DNA from: Asaia bogorensis
GTDB lineage: Bacteria > Pseudomonadota > Alphaproteobacteria > Acetobacterales > Acetobacteraceae
Assembly: GCA_945886995.1 (NCBI GenBank)
Contig: CAMCZJ010000153.1
Coordinates: forward strand, 1 to 7,255
Direction of reading: 5' to 3'
DNA: 7,255 nt
Shown here one piece after another: positions 1 through 5,570 of this stretch (positions within the stretch are counted from its first letter, which is position 1; each line of letters opens with the position of its first letter). The position numbers were made by a program, and so were the translations under genes. The notes under the pieces are model-generated. The model was given only the letters and a program-made list of their open reading frames with translations. It had not been told where the DNA came from and made no database searches.

Positions 1-524
1 ATGGCGGCTTCCAAAACCTCGGCCTTGTTGGCGTGGTCCATCCAGCGATCCTGCCAGACCAATTCGGGCGTCAGGTGACGGATCAATTGCACGCGGCCCT
101 CTGGCGGGTCCGGGAAGGGCAGGCGGGCAAAGCGCGCAATCGGCCCGCCCGCTTCCACGGGCCGTTCCAGATAGGCGACGCCCGGAATATCAATCCCGGC
201 AGCGCGCAGTCGCTGAAGATTCGCTTCCTCATCCAGCATCGCGAGGGCCAGGATATGCATCCCCGGATAGCGCGCCAGAAAGGCATTGAGGTTATTGTCG
301 AATAGCGCGGGATCAAGGATCGCGATCAATTCGATATAGCCATGCTTCAGGAAGGCGCAGCGATTGCCGGAGCCGTATTTTTCCACCGGCAAATCAGGCC
401 GCCGCCGCCCGCTTTGTTGCGCAATCGGTGAAAGCGTGAAGCCGAGCCTTTCATAGGCAGCGCATATCGGCGCCAGATCGCGCGCTGCGACGCCAAGATG
501 GTCAAGGGCGAGCGCGGTGTTCAT
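1..524 (-). CDS. VOC-family glyoxalase-like protein (partial, C-terminus beyond window)
   Basis: I translated this frame by hand from an ATG at 522-524. It stays open for 174 codons to the left window edge, so the C-terminus is missing. The N-terminus has the vicinal oxygen chelate pattern: LDHLGVAARDL (residues 7-17), AYERLGF (23-29), then NRCAFLKHGYIELIAI (54-69). A second repeat begins near residue 88 (GMHILALAM). His9, Glu65 and His90 are plausible metal ligands by family analogy. The layout most resembles the glyoxalase-like Glyoxalase_3 type, a single chain carrying both halves. Such proteins are metal-dependent lyases, isomerases or dioxygenases; the substrate cannot be read from the sequence. 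The start overlaps the stop of the upstream GST-like gene as ATGA, which implies translational coupling and related roles, perhaps in electrophile or aldehyde detoxification (inference). The family call is fairly secure, the specific reaction unknown. Confidence 0.8.
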   Translation of the reverse strand, partial: MNTALALDHLGVAARDLAPICAAYERLGFTLSPIAQQSGRRRPDLPVEKYGSGNRCAFLKHGYIELIAILDPALFDNNLNAFLARYPGMHILALAMLDEEANLQRLRAAGIDIPGVAYLERPVEAGGPIARFARLPFPDPPEGRVQLIRHLTPELVWQDRWMDHANKAEVLEAA

Positions 525-1177
525 GCCGGATTCTCATAATGGGCAAGCAACCATGCGGCGGGCTCAATCGCCGCTTCATCATACCAGCGCGCGACAAGGG
601 GATGCGCGCGCACCGCCGCCATATAGCGCTGCGTGGTTGCGGAAAGTTCCGGCTGCCAGGTGATGAAGCGCGCCACGACTGGCGCATACATCGCATCCAC
701 CGCGCCGAATTCAGCGCCCATCAGAAAAGGCCCGCCATGAGCGGTGATGGCCTCGGCCCAAATCGCCTCCACCCGCGCGATATCGGCAAGCGATTCCGGC
801 GTGCGGCCACGGCCCGGAAAGCTGCGGCCAAGGTTCATCGGCATGGCCATGCGCAGGTTACGAAACCCGGCATGCATTTCAGCCGCGATGGACCGCGCAT
901 GGGCGCGCACTGCACGATCTGCCGGCCAAAGCTTGGGCGCGATTTCCGCGCAGTATTCGCAAATCGCCAGGCTTTCCCAAATCCGCGCGCCGCGATGTTC
1001 CAGATAGGGTACCAGCCCGGCGGGTGTTGCGGCCTTAAGCGCCGAGGTACCGCCCCCACCCGCGAGGGGGATCATCACTTCCTCCACATCCAGCCCGGCC
1101 AGATGCACGGCAAGCCAGCCGCGCATGGACCAGGATGAATAACGCTTGGTACCGATTACAAGGCGGCCTTCGGGCAT
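521..1177 (-). CDS. Glutathione S-transferase family protein
   Basis: This 218-residue protein has the two-domain GST layout. The N-terminal thioredoxin-like domain starts LVIGTKRYSSWSMRGWLA (residues 6-23). Ser14/Ser15 sit where Ser-type GSTs carry the residue that activates the glutathione thiol. A cis-proline segment GLVPYLEH (54-61) and the Glu68-Ser69 pair, which normally binds the glutamyl part of glutathione, follow. The C-terminal helical domain includes FLMGAEFGAVDAMYAPV, the usual N-capping region with its conserved Asp. GSTs of this kind conjugate, isomerise or reduce electrophiles in the cytoplasm; the substrate is unknown. I chose the ATG at 1175-1177 over one eight codons upstream (1201) because AGGAGAG lies 7 bases before it, and the N-terminus then matches the family start. 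The gene lies 60 bases after the TctC-like gene on the same strand and overlaps the downstream VOC gene by 4 bases. Confidence 0.9.
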   Translation of the reverse strand: MPEGRLVIGTKRYSSWSMRGWLAVHLAGLDVEEVMIPLAGGGGTSALKAATPAGLVPYLEHRGARIWESLAICEYCAEIAPKLWPADRAVRAHARSIAAEMHAGFRNLRMAMPMNLGRSFPGRGRTPESLADIARVEAIWAEAITAHGGPFLMGAEFGAVDAMYAPVVARFITWQPELSATTQRYMAAVRAHPLVARWYDEAAIEPAAWLLAHYENPA

Positions 1178-1184
1178 GGGTGGT

Positions 1185-1206
1185 CTCTCCTGCAATTGCA
1201 CGCAGG
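1185..1206 (-). promoter_or_regulatory. Ribosome binding site of the GST gene inside a small inverted repeat
   Basis: AGGAGAG (1185-1191, minus strand) is a strong Shine-Dalgarno sequence 7 bases before the ATG at 1175-1177. It decides the start of the GST gene. Its first three bases also belong to a GCAGG/CCTGC inverted repeat (1189-1193 with 1202-1206, 8-base loop). The perfect 10-base palindrome TGCAATTGCA (1191-1200) lies within the same stretch. A 5-bp stem could partly hide the ribosome site, but it is short and may be chance. The ribosome-site call is solid; the hairpin is only a possibility. Confidence 0.6.
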
Positions 1207-1237
1207 ATTATGCCCTGCTTGAAGGGGCTTCGGCTAC

Positions 1238-2203
1238 CTACTCATTCGGCTTCAGGTTATTGCGCCGCGCAACGGCGCCCCAGCGCTCAAGCTCTTCAGC
1301 AACAAAGGCGCGAAACACATCGGGCGCCATGGGGCTGGGCAGCGCGCCTTCATCGGCAAGCCGCGCCAGCACATCAGGGCTGGCCAAGGCGGCATTGGTC
1401 GCTTCCGCAAGCTTCGCGACCACTTCGGGCGGCGTGCGGGATGGTGCGACAATGCCGTACCATTGCATCGCCTCGAATCCTGGAATGGTTTCGCTGATGG
1501 CGGGGATATCGGGGGTTTGCGCCAGCCTTTCCTTGGCGGTGGTGCCGAGCGCGGCCACACGCCCGGCGCGCAGTACGGGAAGGGCAGCGGGCGTGCCGGT
1601 CATGCCGGATTGAATATTGCCGGCGACAAGGTCAATGACCATCGGCCCCGATCCGCGATAGGGCACATGCACCATCTTGAGCCCCGCAGCTTCAAGGAAC
1701 GCGATCATGCCGATATGCACATTGGAACCGGCGCCCGCACTGCCATAGGTGATGGTATCTGGCGCGGCCTTGGCGCGGGCGATGAAGCCGGCAAGGCCGC
1801 CTTCCGCCAGGTTATGCTGCGCCAGTAGCACCATGGGTACTTTGGCGATCATGCCGATATGCGCGAAATCCTTCATCACATCGGCGCGCATGCGATAGAC
1901 ATGTGGGTTCACCGCCAAGGTGCTGATCATGCCGATGCCGATGGTATGGCCATCAGGCTGCGCGGCAGCAATAGCCTCTGTCGCGATCACGCCGGCCGCA
2001 CCGCCGCGATTTTCCACCACGACGGGTTGGCCGAGGCTGGCCTGCATGGTCTGCGCCATGACGCGCGCCAGGATATCCGTGGCCCCGCCGGGTGCAGCGG
2101 GCGCGATGAAGGTAATGGGCCGGCGCGGCCAGGGCGCTTGGGCCAAGGCAGGGCTGGCCAGAAGTGCGGGGGAGAGGATCAGGCTGCGGCGCGTGGTTTT
2201 CAT
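1238..2203 (-). CDS. Tripartite tricarboxylate transporter substrate-binding protein (TctC/Bug family)
   Basis: This 321-residue protein has the normal length and layout for the family. It starts with an export signal: KTTRRSL, a hydrophobic stretch, then SPALA before a likely cleavage after Ala21. The twin arginine (Arg5-Arg6) makes Tat export possible, but Sec cannot be excluded. The mature part shows family hallmarks: WPRRPITFIAPAAPGGATD (25-43), VVVENRGGAAG (61-71), PDGHTI (83-88), YGSAGAGSNVH (153-163) and VHVPYRGSGP (178-187). These periplasmic proteins capture carboxylates or other small acids, often for a TctAB membrane pair. No tctA or tctB is in the window, which is common for this family, so it may work with a distant pair or as a sensor. 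The ligand is unknown. The ribosome site AAAGGA (2211-2216) is 7 bases before the ATG. It is the first gene of an apparent operon with the GST and VOC genes, divergent from an Lrp-type regulator. Confidence 0.92.
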   Translation of the reverse strand: MKTTRRSLILSPALLASPALAQAPWPRRPITFIAPAAPGGATDILARVMAQTMQASLGQPVVVENRGGAAGVIATEAIAAAQPDGHTIGIGMISTLAVNPHVYRMRADVMKDFAHIGMIAKVPMVLLAQHNLAEGGLAGFIARAKAAPDTITYGSAGAGSNVHIGMIAFLEAAGLKMVHVPYRGSGPMVIDLVAGNIQSGMTGTPAALPVLRAGRVAALGTTAKERLAQTPDIPAISETIPGFEAMQWYGIVAPSRTPPEVVAKLAEATNAALASPDVLARLADEGALPSPMAPDVFRAFVAEELERWGAVARRNNLKPNE

Positions 2204-2343
2204 GGGCTTTTCCTTTGCCCGTTTAGCCTGACGCCTTAATCATCTCTTTGGCAAGAAAAAGTGGTACCCTATCGCCGCAAAAACCATGAAATGATTGTAA
2301 GATTTTCATTCCATTTGCCGGTTTTACCGGATATAGTCTCGCC
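2204..2343. promoter_or_regulatory. Divergent intergenic region between tctC-like gene and Lrp-type regulator
   Basis: These 140 bases must hold promoters for both directions and are visibly more AT-rich than the flanking genes. On the plus strand TATAGT (2332-2337) is a good -10 match whose expected transcription start falls at about 2344, the A of the regulator's ATG. I found no convincing -35 partner. A perfect inverted repeat CCGGT-TTT-ACCGG (2318-2330) sits just upstream of that -10. A looser inverted pair, CCATGAAATGA (2284-2294) with TCATTCCATTT (2306-2316), matches at 8 of 11 positions. Either could be an operator for the adjacent regulator. No confident promoter was found for the minus-strand operon. 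Confidence 0.5.
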
Positions 2344-2808
2344 ATGGACGATATAGACCGGAATATCCTGCTGGAACTGCAAGGCAATGGCTCGGCAGGG
2401 CTTGCGGAACTCGCGAAAGTGGCGGGGCTTTCCGTCTCGGCTACGGCGGAACGCGTCAAACGCCTGGAAGAACGCGGCACGATCCGCGGCTGGCGCGCGG
2501 ATTTGGACCCGGCTGCGGTGGGCTGCCCGCAGCTCGCCTGGGTTTTTGTCATGCTGCAATCGGGCGCCGAACAGGGCTTTGTCACCGCCATGTCTCAGGA
2601 AGAAGCGGTGCTGGAATGCCATGCGATTTCCGGGCGTTGGTCTTACCAATTGAAGCTGCGCCTGCCGGATTTGGCGGCGGTGGATAGTTTCACCAATGGC
2701 ACGCTGCGCGCTTTGCCTGGCGTGATGCGCACGGAAACCTTGGTGGGGCTGGTGACGCATAAGGAAACCAGCGCATTGCCGATTGCCCCGGCGGATGAGG
2801 AAGAATAG
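2344..2808 (+). CDS. Lrp/AsnC family transcriptional regulator
   Basis: At 154 residues this is the typical Lrp/AsnC length. The N-terminal DNA-binding domain opens with DDIDRNILLELQ (2-13), the standard LDxxDxxIL start. It is followed by the helix-turn-helix, LAELAKVAGLS (20-30) and SATAERVKRLEERGTIRGW (32-50). The C-terminal half, from about residue 65 to 140, fits the RAM effector-binding and oligomerisation domain: AWVFVML, then ECHAISGRWSYQLKLRLPD, then a terminal strand ending in TLVGLVTHKE. Such proteins bind DNA as dimers or octamers and respond to amino acids or related small molecules; the effector is unknown here. The start is firm because the family N-terminus begins right at this ATG, yet no Shine-Dalgarno sequence precedes it, so the transcript may be leaderless. 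It is divergent from the TctC-like operon, a plausible target, and lies 33 bases before aat on the same strand. Confidence 0.93.
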   Translation: MDDIDRNILLELQGNGSAGLAELAKVAGLSVSATAERVKRLEERGTIRGWRADLDPAAVGCPQLAWVFVMLQSGAEQGFVTAMSQEEAVLECHAISGRWSYQLKLRLPDLAAVDSFTNGTLRALPGVMRTETLVGLVTHKETSALPIAPADEEE

Positions 2809-2841
2809 CGCCTTATCAACTATCGCCCTGGGGCGGATGGC

Positions 2842-3513
2842 ATGAGCCGCCGCCCGCTGGAAATCACGCCCGAATTGATGCTGCGCGCCTATGGCGCTGG
2901 GCTTTTCCCCATGGCGGAAGGGCGGGGGAGTGCGAAGCTCCATTGGTTGGACCCGGCGCTGCGGGGTATATTGCCGCTTGATCACGGGTTTCATCTGCCA
3001 CGCCGGTTACGCCGCACGGTGCTGTCTGGCCGTTTCAGCGTGACGGCGGATCAGGATTTCGCCGGCGTGATCGCAGGTTGCGCCGCCCCCGCACCGGGGC
3101 GCGATGATACATGGATCAATGCGGAAATCGAAACCCTGTTCACCGCGTTGCATCGCATGGGTGCCGCCCATTCCATCGAAGTCTGGCAAGATGGCGCGCT
3201 GGTGGGCGGGCTTTATGGCGTGCGCATTGGCGGCGCGTTTTTTGGGGAGAGCATGTTCTCCCGCACCACCGATGCTTCAAAGGTGGCGCTGGTGCAGCTT
3301 GTGGCGCGGCTCAGGCTGGGCGGCTTCGCGCTGCTGGACACGCAATTCCTGACCGCGCATCTGGCCCGCTTCGGCGCGGTGGAAGTGCCCAAGGCCGAGT
3401 ATAAGCGCCTGCTTGAAGCAGCGATTGCCGTGCCGGCGCTTTGGTGGCCCAACCCTGATCCCGCGCTGCTGGAAGCGGAAATTCGCGCGATGGGAAGTTC
3501 AGCCTTTGATTAA
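2842..3513 (+). CDS. aat: Leucyl/phenylalanyl-tRNA--protein transferase
   Basis: Aat moves leucine or phenylalanine from aminoacyl-tRNA onto proteins with N-terminal Lys or Arg. This creates an N-degron read by ClpS and destroyed by ClpAP in the cytoplasm. The 223-residue sequence has the family signatures: LMLRAYGAGLFPMAE (12-26), RGILPLD (41-47), DTWIN (89-93), GGLYGV (122-127), FFGESMFSR (133-141) and LLDTQF (164-169). Glu136, Asp166 and Gln168 match the residues implicated in catalysis in the E. coli enzyme. The E. coli WWSPDPR motif is replaced by LHWLDPALRGILP, the kind of variation I expect in the alphaproteobacterial type. The G-rich GGGGCGG just before the ATG is the likely ribosome site. 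It follows the Lrp-type gene by 33 bases and may share its transcript. Its last 15 bases overlap the 3' end of thiG on the opposite strand. Confidence 0.96.
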   Translation: MSRRPLEITPELMLRAYGAGLFPMAEGRGSAKLHWLDPALRGILPLDHGFHLPRRLRRTVLSGRFSVTADQDFAGVIAGCAAPAPGRDDTWINAEIETLFTALHRMGAAHSIEVWQDGALVGGLYGVRIGGAFFGESMFSRTTDASKVALVQLVARLRLGGFALLDTQFLTAHLARFGAVEVPKAEYKRLLEAAIAVPALWWPNPDPALLEAEIRAMGSSAFD

Positions 3514-4287
3514 CCCACTCATGGGGCTTGAGGCATCCGCACTGTAATTGCGTGGCATACGCCCGGCCAAGAAGGCATGGCGCCCGGCTTCCACCGCGGC
3601 CTTCATGGCACGCGCCATCCGCACTGGGTTTTTCGCATGGGCAATCGCTGAATTGAGCAGAACAGCATCGCAACCCAATTCCATCGCCAGCGCCGCATCA
3701 GATGCCGTGCCAATGCCAGCATCCACCAGCACCGGCACCTTGGCTTCGCGCTTGATGGCGCTGATCATATAGGGGTTCACGACCCCCATGCCGGACCCAA
3801 TCGGCGCGCCCAAGGGCATGATGGCAACGCAACCCATATCTTCCAACCGCTTCGCCGCCAGCGGATCATCCGCGCAATAGACCATCACCTGAAAGCCATC
3901 GGCGATCAGCGCCTCGGCCGCTTCAAAAGTGGCCGGCATATCGGGGTAGAGGAAGGGCGCCGGGCCCAGTACTTCCAGCTTTACCAGGTTCCACCCGCCG
4001 GCTTCGCGCGCCAGGCGTAGCGTGCGCACCGCATCCTTGGCCGTATGGCAGCCGGCGGTATTGGGCAGATAGGTGTAGCGCTTGGGGGAGACATAATCCT
4101 GCAGCATCGGCGCCTTGGGGTCCGACAGGTTCACCCGGCGCACTGCGACGGTGACGATTTCTGCCCCGGAAGCCTCAATAGCTGCGGCGGTTTCGCCCAA
4201 ATCCTTGTAGCGGCCCGTGCCCACGATCAGGCGGGACTGGAAGCGCTGGCCGGCCAACTGCCAGCTATCATCATCCGTGTCAGACAT
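3499..4287 (-). CDS. thiG: Thiazole synthase ThiG
   Basis: ThiG condenses 1-deoxy-D-xylulose 5-phosphate, dehydroglycine and ThiS-thiocarboxylate sulfur into the thiazole phosphate carboxylate for thiamine. It is a 262-residue TIM barrel, the usual size. Visible markers are FQSRLIVGTGRY (16-27), ASGAEIVTVAVRRVN (39-53), LPNTAGC (74-80), NLVKLEVLG (100-108), MPLGAPIGSGMGV (157-169), VPVLVDAGIG (184-193) and DAVLLNSAIA (207-216). Lys103 is the expected Schiff-base lysine. GSG (164-166) and the DAGIG loop are expected to bind phosphate. The start follows the thiS stop by only 2 bases, so the pair is probably co-translated. The gene ends by overlapping aat tail to tail. No thiC, thiE, thiO/thiH or thiF is visible here, so the remaining steps must be encoded elsewhere. 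All key residues are present and it should be functional. Confidence 0.97.
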   Translation of the reverse strand: MSDTDDDSWQLAGQRFQSRLIVGTGRYKDLGETAAAIEASGAEIVTVAVRRVNLSDPKAPMLQDYVSPKRYTYLPNTAGCHTAKDAVRTLRLAREAGGWNLVKLEVLGPAPFLYPDMPATFEAAEALIADGFQVMVYCADDPLAAKRLEDMGCVAIMPLGAPIGSGMGVVNPYMISAIKREAKVPVLVDAGIGTASDAALAMELGCDAVLLNSAIAHAKNPVRMARAMKAAVEAGRHAFLAGRMPRNYSADASSPMSGLIKG

Positions 4288-4289
4288 GC

Positions 4290-4499
4290 TCAGCCGCCCC
4301 CGATGAAGTGAACGATTTCAAGCCTGTCGCCTTCATGCAGCGCAACATCGGCATAGGTGGAACGCGGCACGATTTCCTCATTACGCTCAACCGCCACCTT
4401 GCGCGTATCAAGCCCAATGGCGGCCAGCAGCGCCGCCACAGTGGCACCCTGGGGCATCTGGCGGGGTTCTCCATTCACGGAAATGGCGATGGCGGACAT
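4290..4499 (-). CDS. thiS: Sulfur carrier protein ThiS
   Basis: This 69-residue ubiquitin-like protein carries sulfur as a C-terminal thiocarboxylate and hands it to ThiG. It begins MSAIAISVNGEPRQMPQGAT. ThiS hallmarks follow: VAALLAAIGL (21-30), VAVERNEEIVPRS (35-47), LHEGDRLEIVHFIGGG (54-69). The C-terminal Gly-Gly is the modification site, activated by a ThiF-type adenylyltransferase not present here. The frame stays open upstream as far as 4832, but that extension is antisense to aroQ and unlike any ThiS. I therefore chose the ATG at 4497-4499, which gives the normal family length. No clear Shine-Dalgarno sequence precedes it. The stop is 2 bases before thiG, giving a tight thiSG operon whose promoter must lie in the divergent region shared with aroQ. 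Confidence 0.95.
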   Translation of the reverse strand: MSAIAISVNGEPRQMPQGATVAALLAAIGLDTRKVAVERNEEIVPRSTYADVALHEGDRLEIVHFIGGG

Positions 4500-4608
4500 G
4501 GGGCCAATGTGGCGGGCCAGGGGCGGAAGGGCAAGCGCCCGCCCGGCTTGCCGGGTTTGGACCCCCCGTGCTAGCGCAAGCTTGAGCTTAATTCGCAAGG
4601 GAAGCGCC
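4500..4608. promoter_or_regulatory. Divergent thiS/aroQ intergenic region with overlapping inverted repeats
   Basis: This 109-base region separates two divergent operons. Two hairpins can form that exclude each other. One is GGCAAGC (4530-4536) with GCTTGCC (4546-4552), 7 bp with a 9-base loop. The other is the perfect CCCGGC-TT-GCCGGG (4542-4555), which in practice is a 5-bp stem with a CTTG loop. Nearer aroQ lies a third inverted repeat, AAGCT-TG-AGCTT (4578-4589). I could not assign convincing -35/-10 pairs on either strand. There is no TPP riboswitch: the conserved CTGAGA and the CTGAT...GCCAGC-type core are absent on the thiS strand. Roles as operator or transcript structure are guesses. 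Confidence 0.4.
4597..4604 (+). promoter_or_regulatory. Ribosome binding site fixing the aroQ GTG start
   Basis: AAGGGAAG lies 4 bases (7 from the AAGGG core) before the GTG at 4609-4611. It supports that GTG as the aroQ start. The upstream ATG-opened extension of the frame runs antisense through thiS and is not AroQ-like. Confidence 0.75.
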
Positions 4609-5064
4609 GTGACCCCGCCTTTGATCGCCGTGCTGAACGGCCCCAATCTGAACATGCTGGGCGTGCGAGAGCCAGAGAAATACGGCACCGCCACGCTTGA
4701 TGATGTGGAAGCGCTTTGCGCCGAAGTGGCGGATGAACTCGGCCTTGCCATTGATTTTCGCCAGACCAATAGCGAAGGCGAATTGGTGACCTGGGTGCAG
4801 GAATGCCGCGGGCGCGCCGCCGGCATTATCATGAACCCGGCGGGCTATACCACGACCTCCATCGCCACCATGGATGCGCTGCTGGCCGTGGGCGTGCCGG
4901 TGATTGAAGTGCATATCACGAATATTCACCGCCGGGAGGAATTCCGGCATCACAGCTTCATCTCCAAGGCCGCGACCGGCGTGATTTGCGGGCTTGGCGT
5001 TGAAGGCTATGCGCTGGCGATCCGCGCCATGGCGGGGCTGATCGCACAGGATGAGGAAGCATGA
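4609..5064 (+). CDS. aroQ: Type II 3-dehydroquinate dehydratase AroQ
   Basis: AroQ removes water from 3-dehydroquinate to give 3-dehydroshikimate in aromatic amino acid synthesis. From the GTG start it is 151 residues, the normal length of the dodecameric type II enzyme. Motifs in order are IAVLNGPNLNMLGVREPEKYG (residues 6-26 with small family variation), FRQTNSEGELV (50-60), GIIMNPAGYTTTSIATMDAL (72-91), VIEVHITNIHRREEFRHHSF (98-117). Arg20 and Tyr25 are the expected catalytic pair on the flexible lid. Asn76, His102 and Arg113 are expected to bind substrate or act as acid. An ATG 84 codons upstream (4357) is in frame, but the extension is antisense to thiS. The GTG has a ribosome site and gives the standard N-terminus. 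It overlaps accB by 4 bases (ATGA), so translation is probably coupled. Confidence 0.96.
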   Translation: MTPPLIAVLNGPNLNMLGVREPEKYGTATLDDVEALCAEVADELGLAIDFRQTNSEGELVTWVQECRGRAAGIIMNPAGYTTTSIATMDALLAVGVPVIEVHITNIHRREEFRHHSFISKAATGVICGLGVEGYALAIRAMAGLIAQDEEA

Positions 5065-5531
5065 CCAAGGACCTGCAATTCGACCCGGCCACGATCCGGG
5101 AATTGGCGCAAATCCTGCGTGAGAGCGACCTGACCGAGATTGAGCTCGTTGATAACGACATGCGGGTCAAGCTGGTGCGCCAGGTGACAGTCGCTGCCAT
5201 GGCAATGCCGATGGCCGCTGCACATGCCGCGCCTTCTGCCGCCCTGGCTGCTGCTGCCGCGCCCGCAGCGCCCGCCGCTGAGATTGACGCCGACCATCCC
5301 GGCGCAGTGAACAGCCCCATGGTAGGGGTTGCTTACCTGTCCTCAGAACCCACGGCGGCACCCTTCGTGACGCTGGGCAGCAAGGTGGCGCAGGGCCAAA
5401 CGCTGCTGCTGATTGAGGCGATGAAGACCTATAACCAGATCAAGGCGCCGCGCGCTGGCACGGTGACGCGCATTCTGGTGGAAAGCGGCACGCCGGTGGA
5501 ATTCGGCGAACCGCTGATGATTGTTGAGTGA
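5061..5531 (+). CDS. accB: Biotin carboxyl carrier protein of acetyl-CoA carboxylase
   Basis: AccB carries biotin between the biotin carboxylase and carboxyltransferase parts of acetyl-CoA carboxylase, the first step of fatty acid synthesis. The 156-residue protein has the usual three parts. An N-terminal segment runs to about residue 42 (FDPATIRELAQILRESDLTEIEL). A flexible Ala/Pro-rich linker spans about 44-74. The C-terminal biotinyl domain runs from about 81: VNSPMVGVAY, then TLLLIEAMKTYNQIKAPRAG (114-133). Lys122 in EAMK is the biotinylation site. Thr-Tyr follow the lysine where E. coli has Met-Met, and Gln126 replaces the common Glu; I expect this to be tolerated. The PTAAPFVTLG segment occupies the position of the protruding thumb of bacterial AccB. 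The ATG overlaps the aroQ stop as ATGA, with GAGGAA just before it. accC follows after 39 bases. Confidence 0.96.
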   Translation: MTKDLQFDPATIRELAQILRESDLTEIELVDNDMRVKLVRQVTVAAMAMPMAAAHAAPSAALAAAAAPAAPAAEIDADHPGAVNSPMVGVAYLSSEPTAAPFVTLGSKVAQGQTLLLIEAMKTYNQIKAPRAGTVTRILVESGTPVEFGEPLMIVE

Positions 5532-5570
5532 TGGTGCGGGCAGCCAAGGGGGCAGGCCAGGGGCCACGCC

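Noticed and set aside
1146..2239. Several plus-strand frames of 100-155 codons opposite the TctC-like gene
   Set aside because: They have no recognisable motifs or ribosome sites, and the minus-strand frame is a clear TctC-family protein.
2269..2994. A 241-codon minus-strand frame opposite the Lrp-type gene and aat
   Set aside because: It is rich in Arg, His and Gln as expected for an antisense shadow in GC-rich DNA, and both genes it covers are clear family members.
4357..4608. An 84-codon N-terminal extension of AroQ from an upstream ATG
   Set aside because: It runs antisense through thiS, resembles no AroQ N-terminus, and the GTG at 4609 has a ribosome site and gives the family length.
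4500..4832. A 111-residue upstream extension of ThiS
   Set aside because: It is antisense to aroQ and has no ThiS similarity; the 69-residue form from 4499 is normal length.
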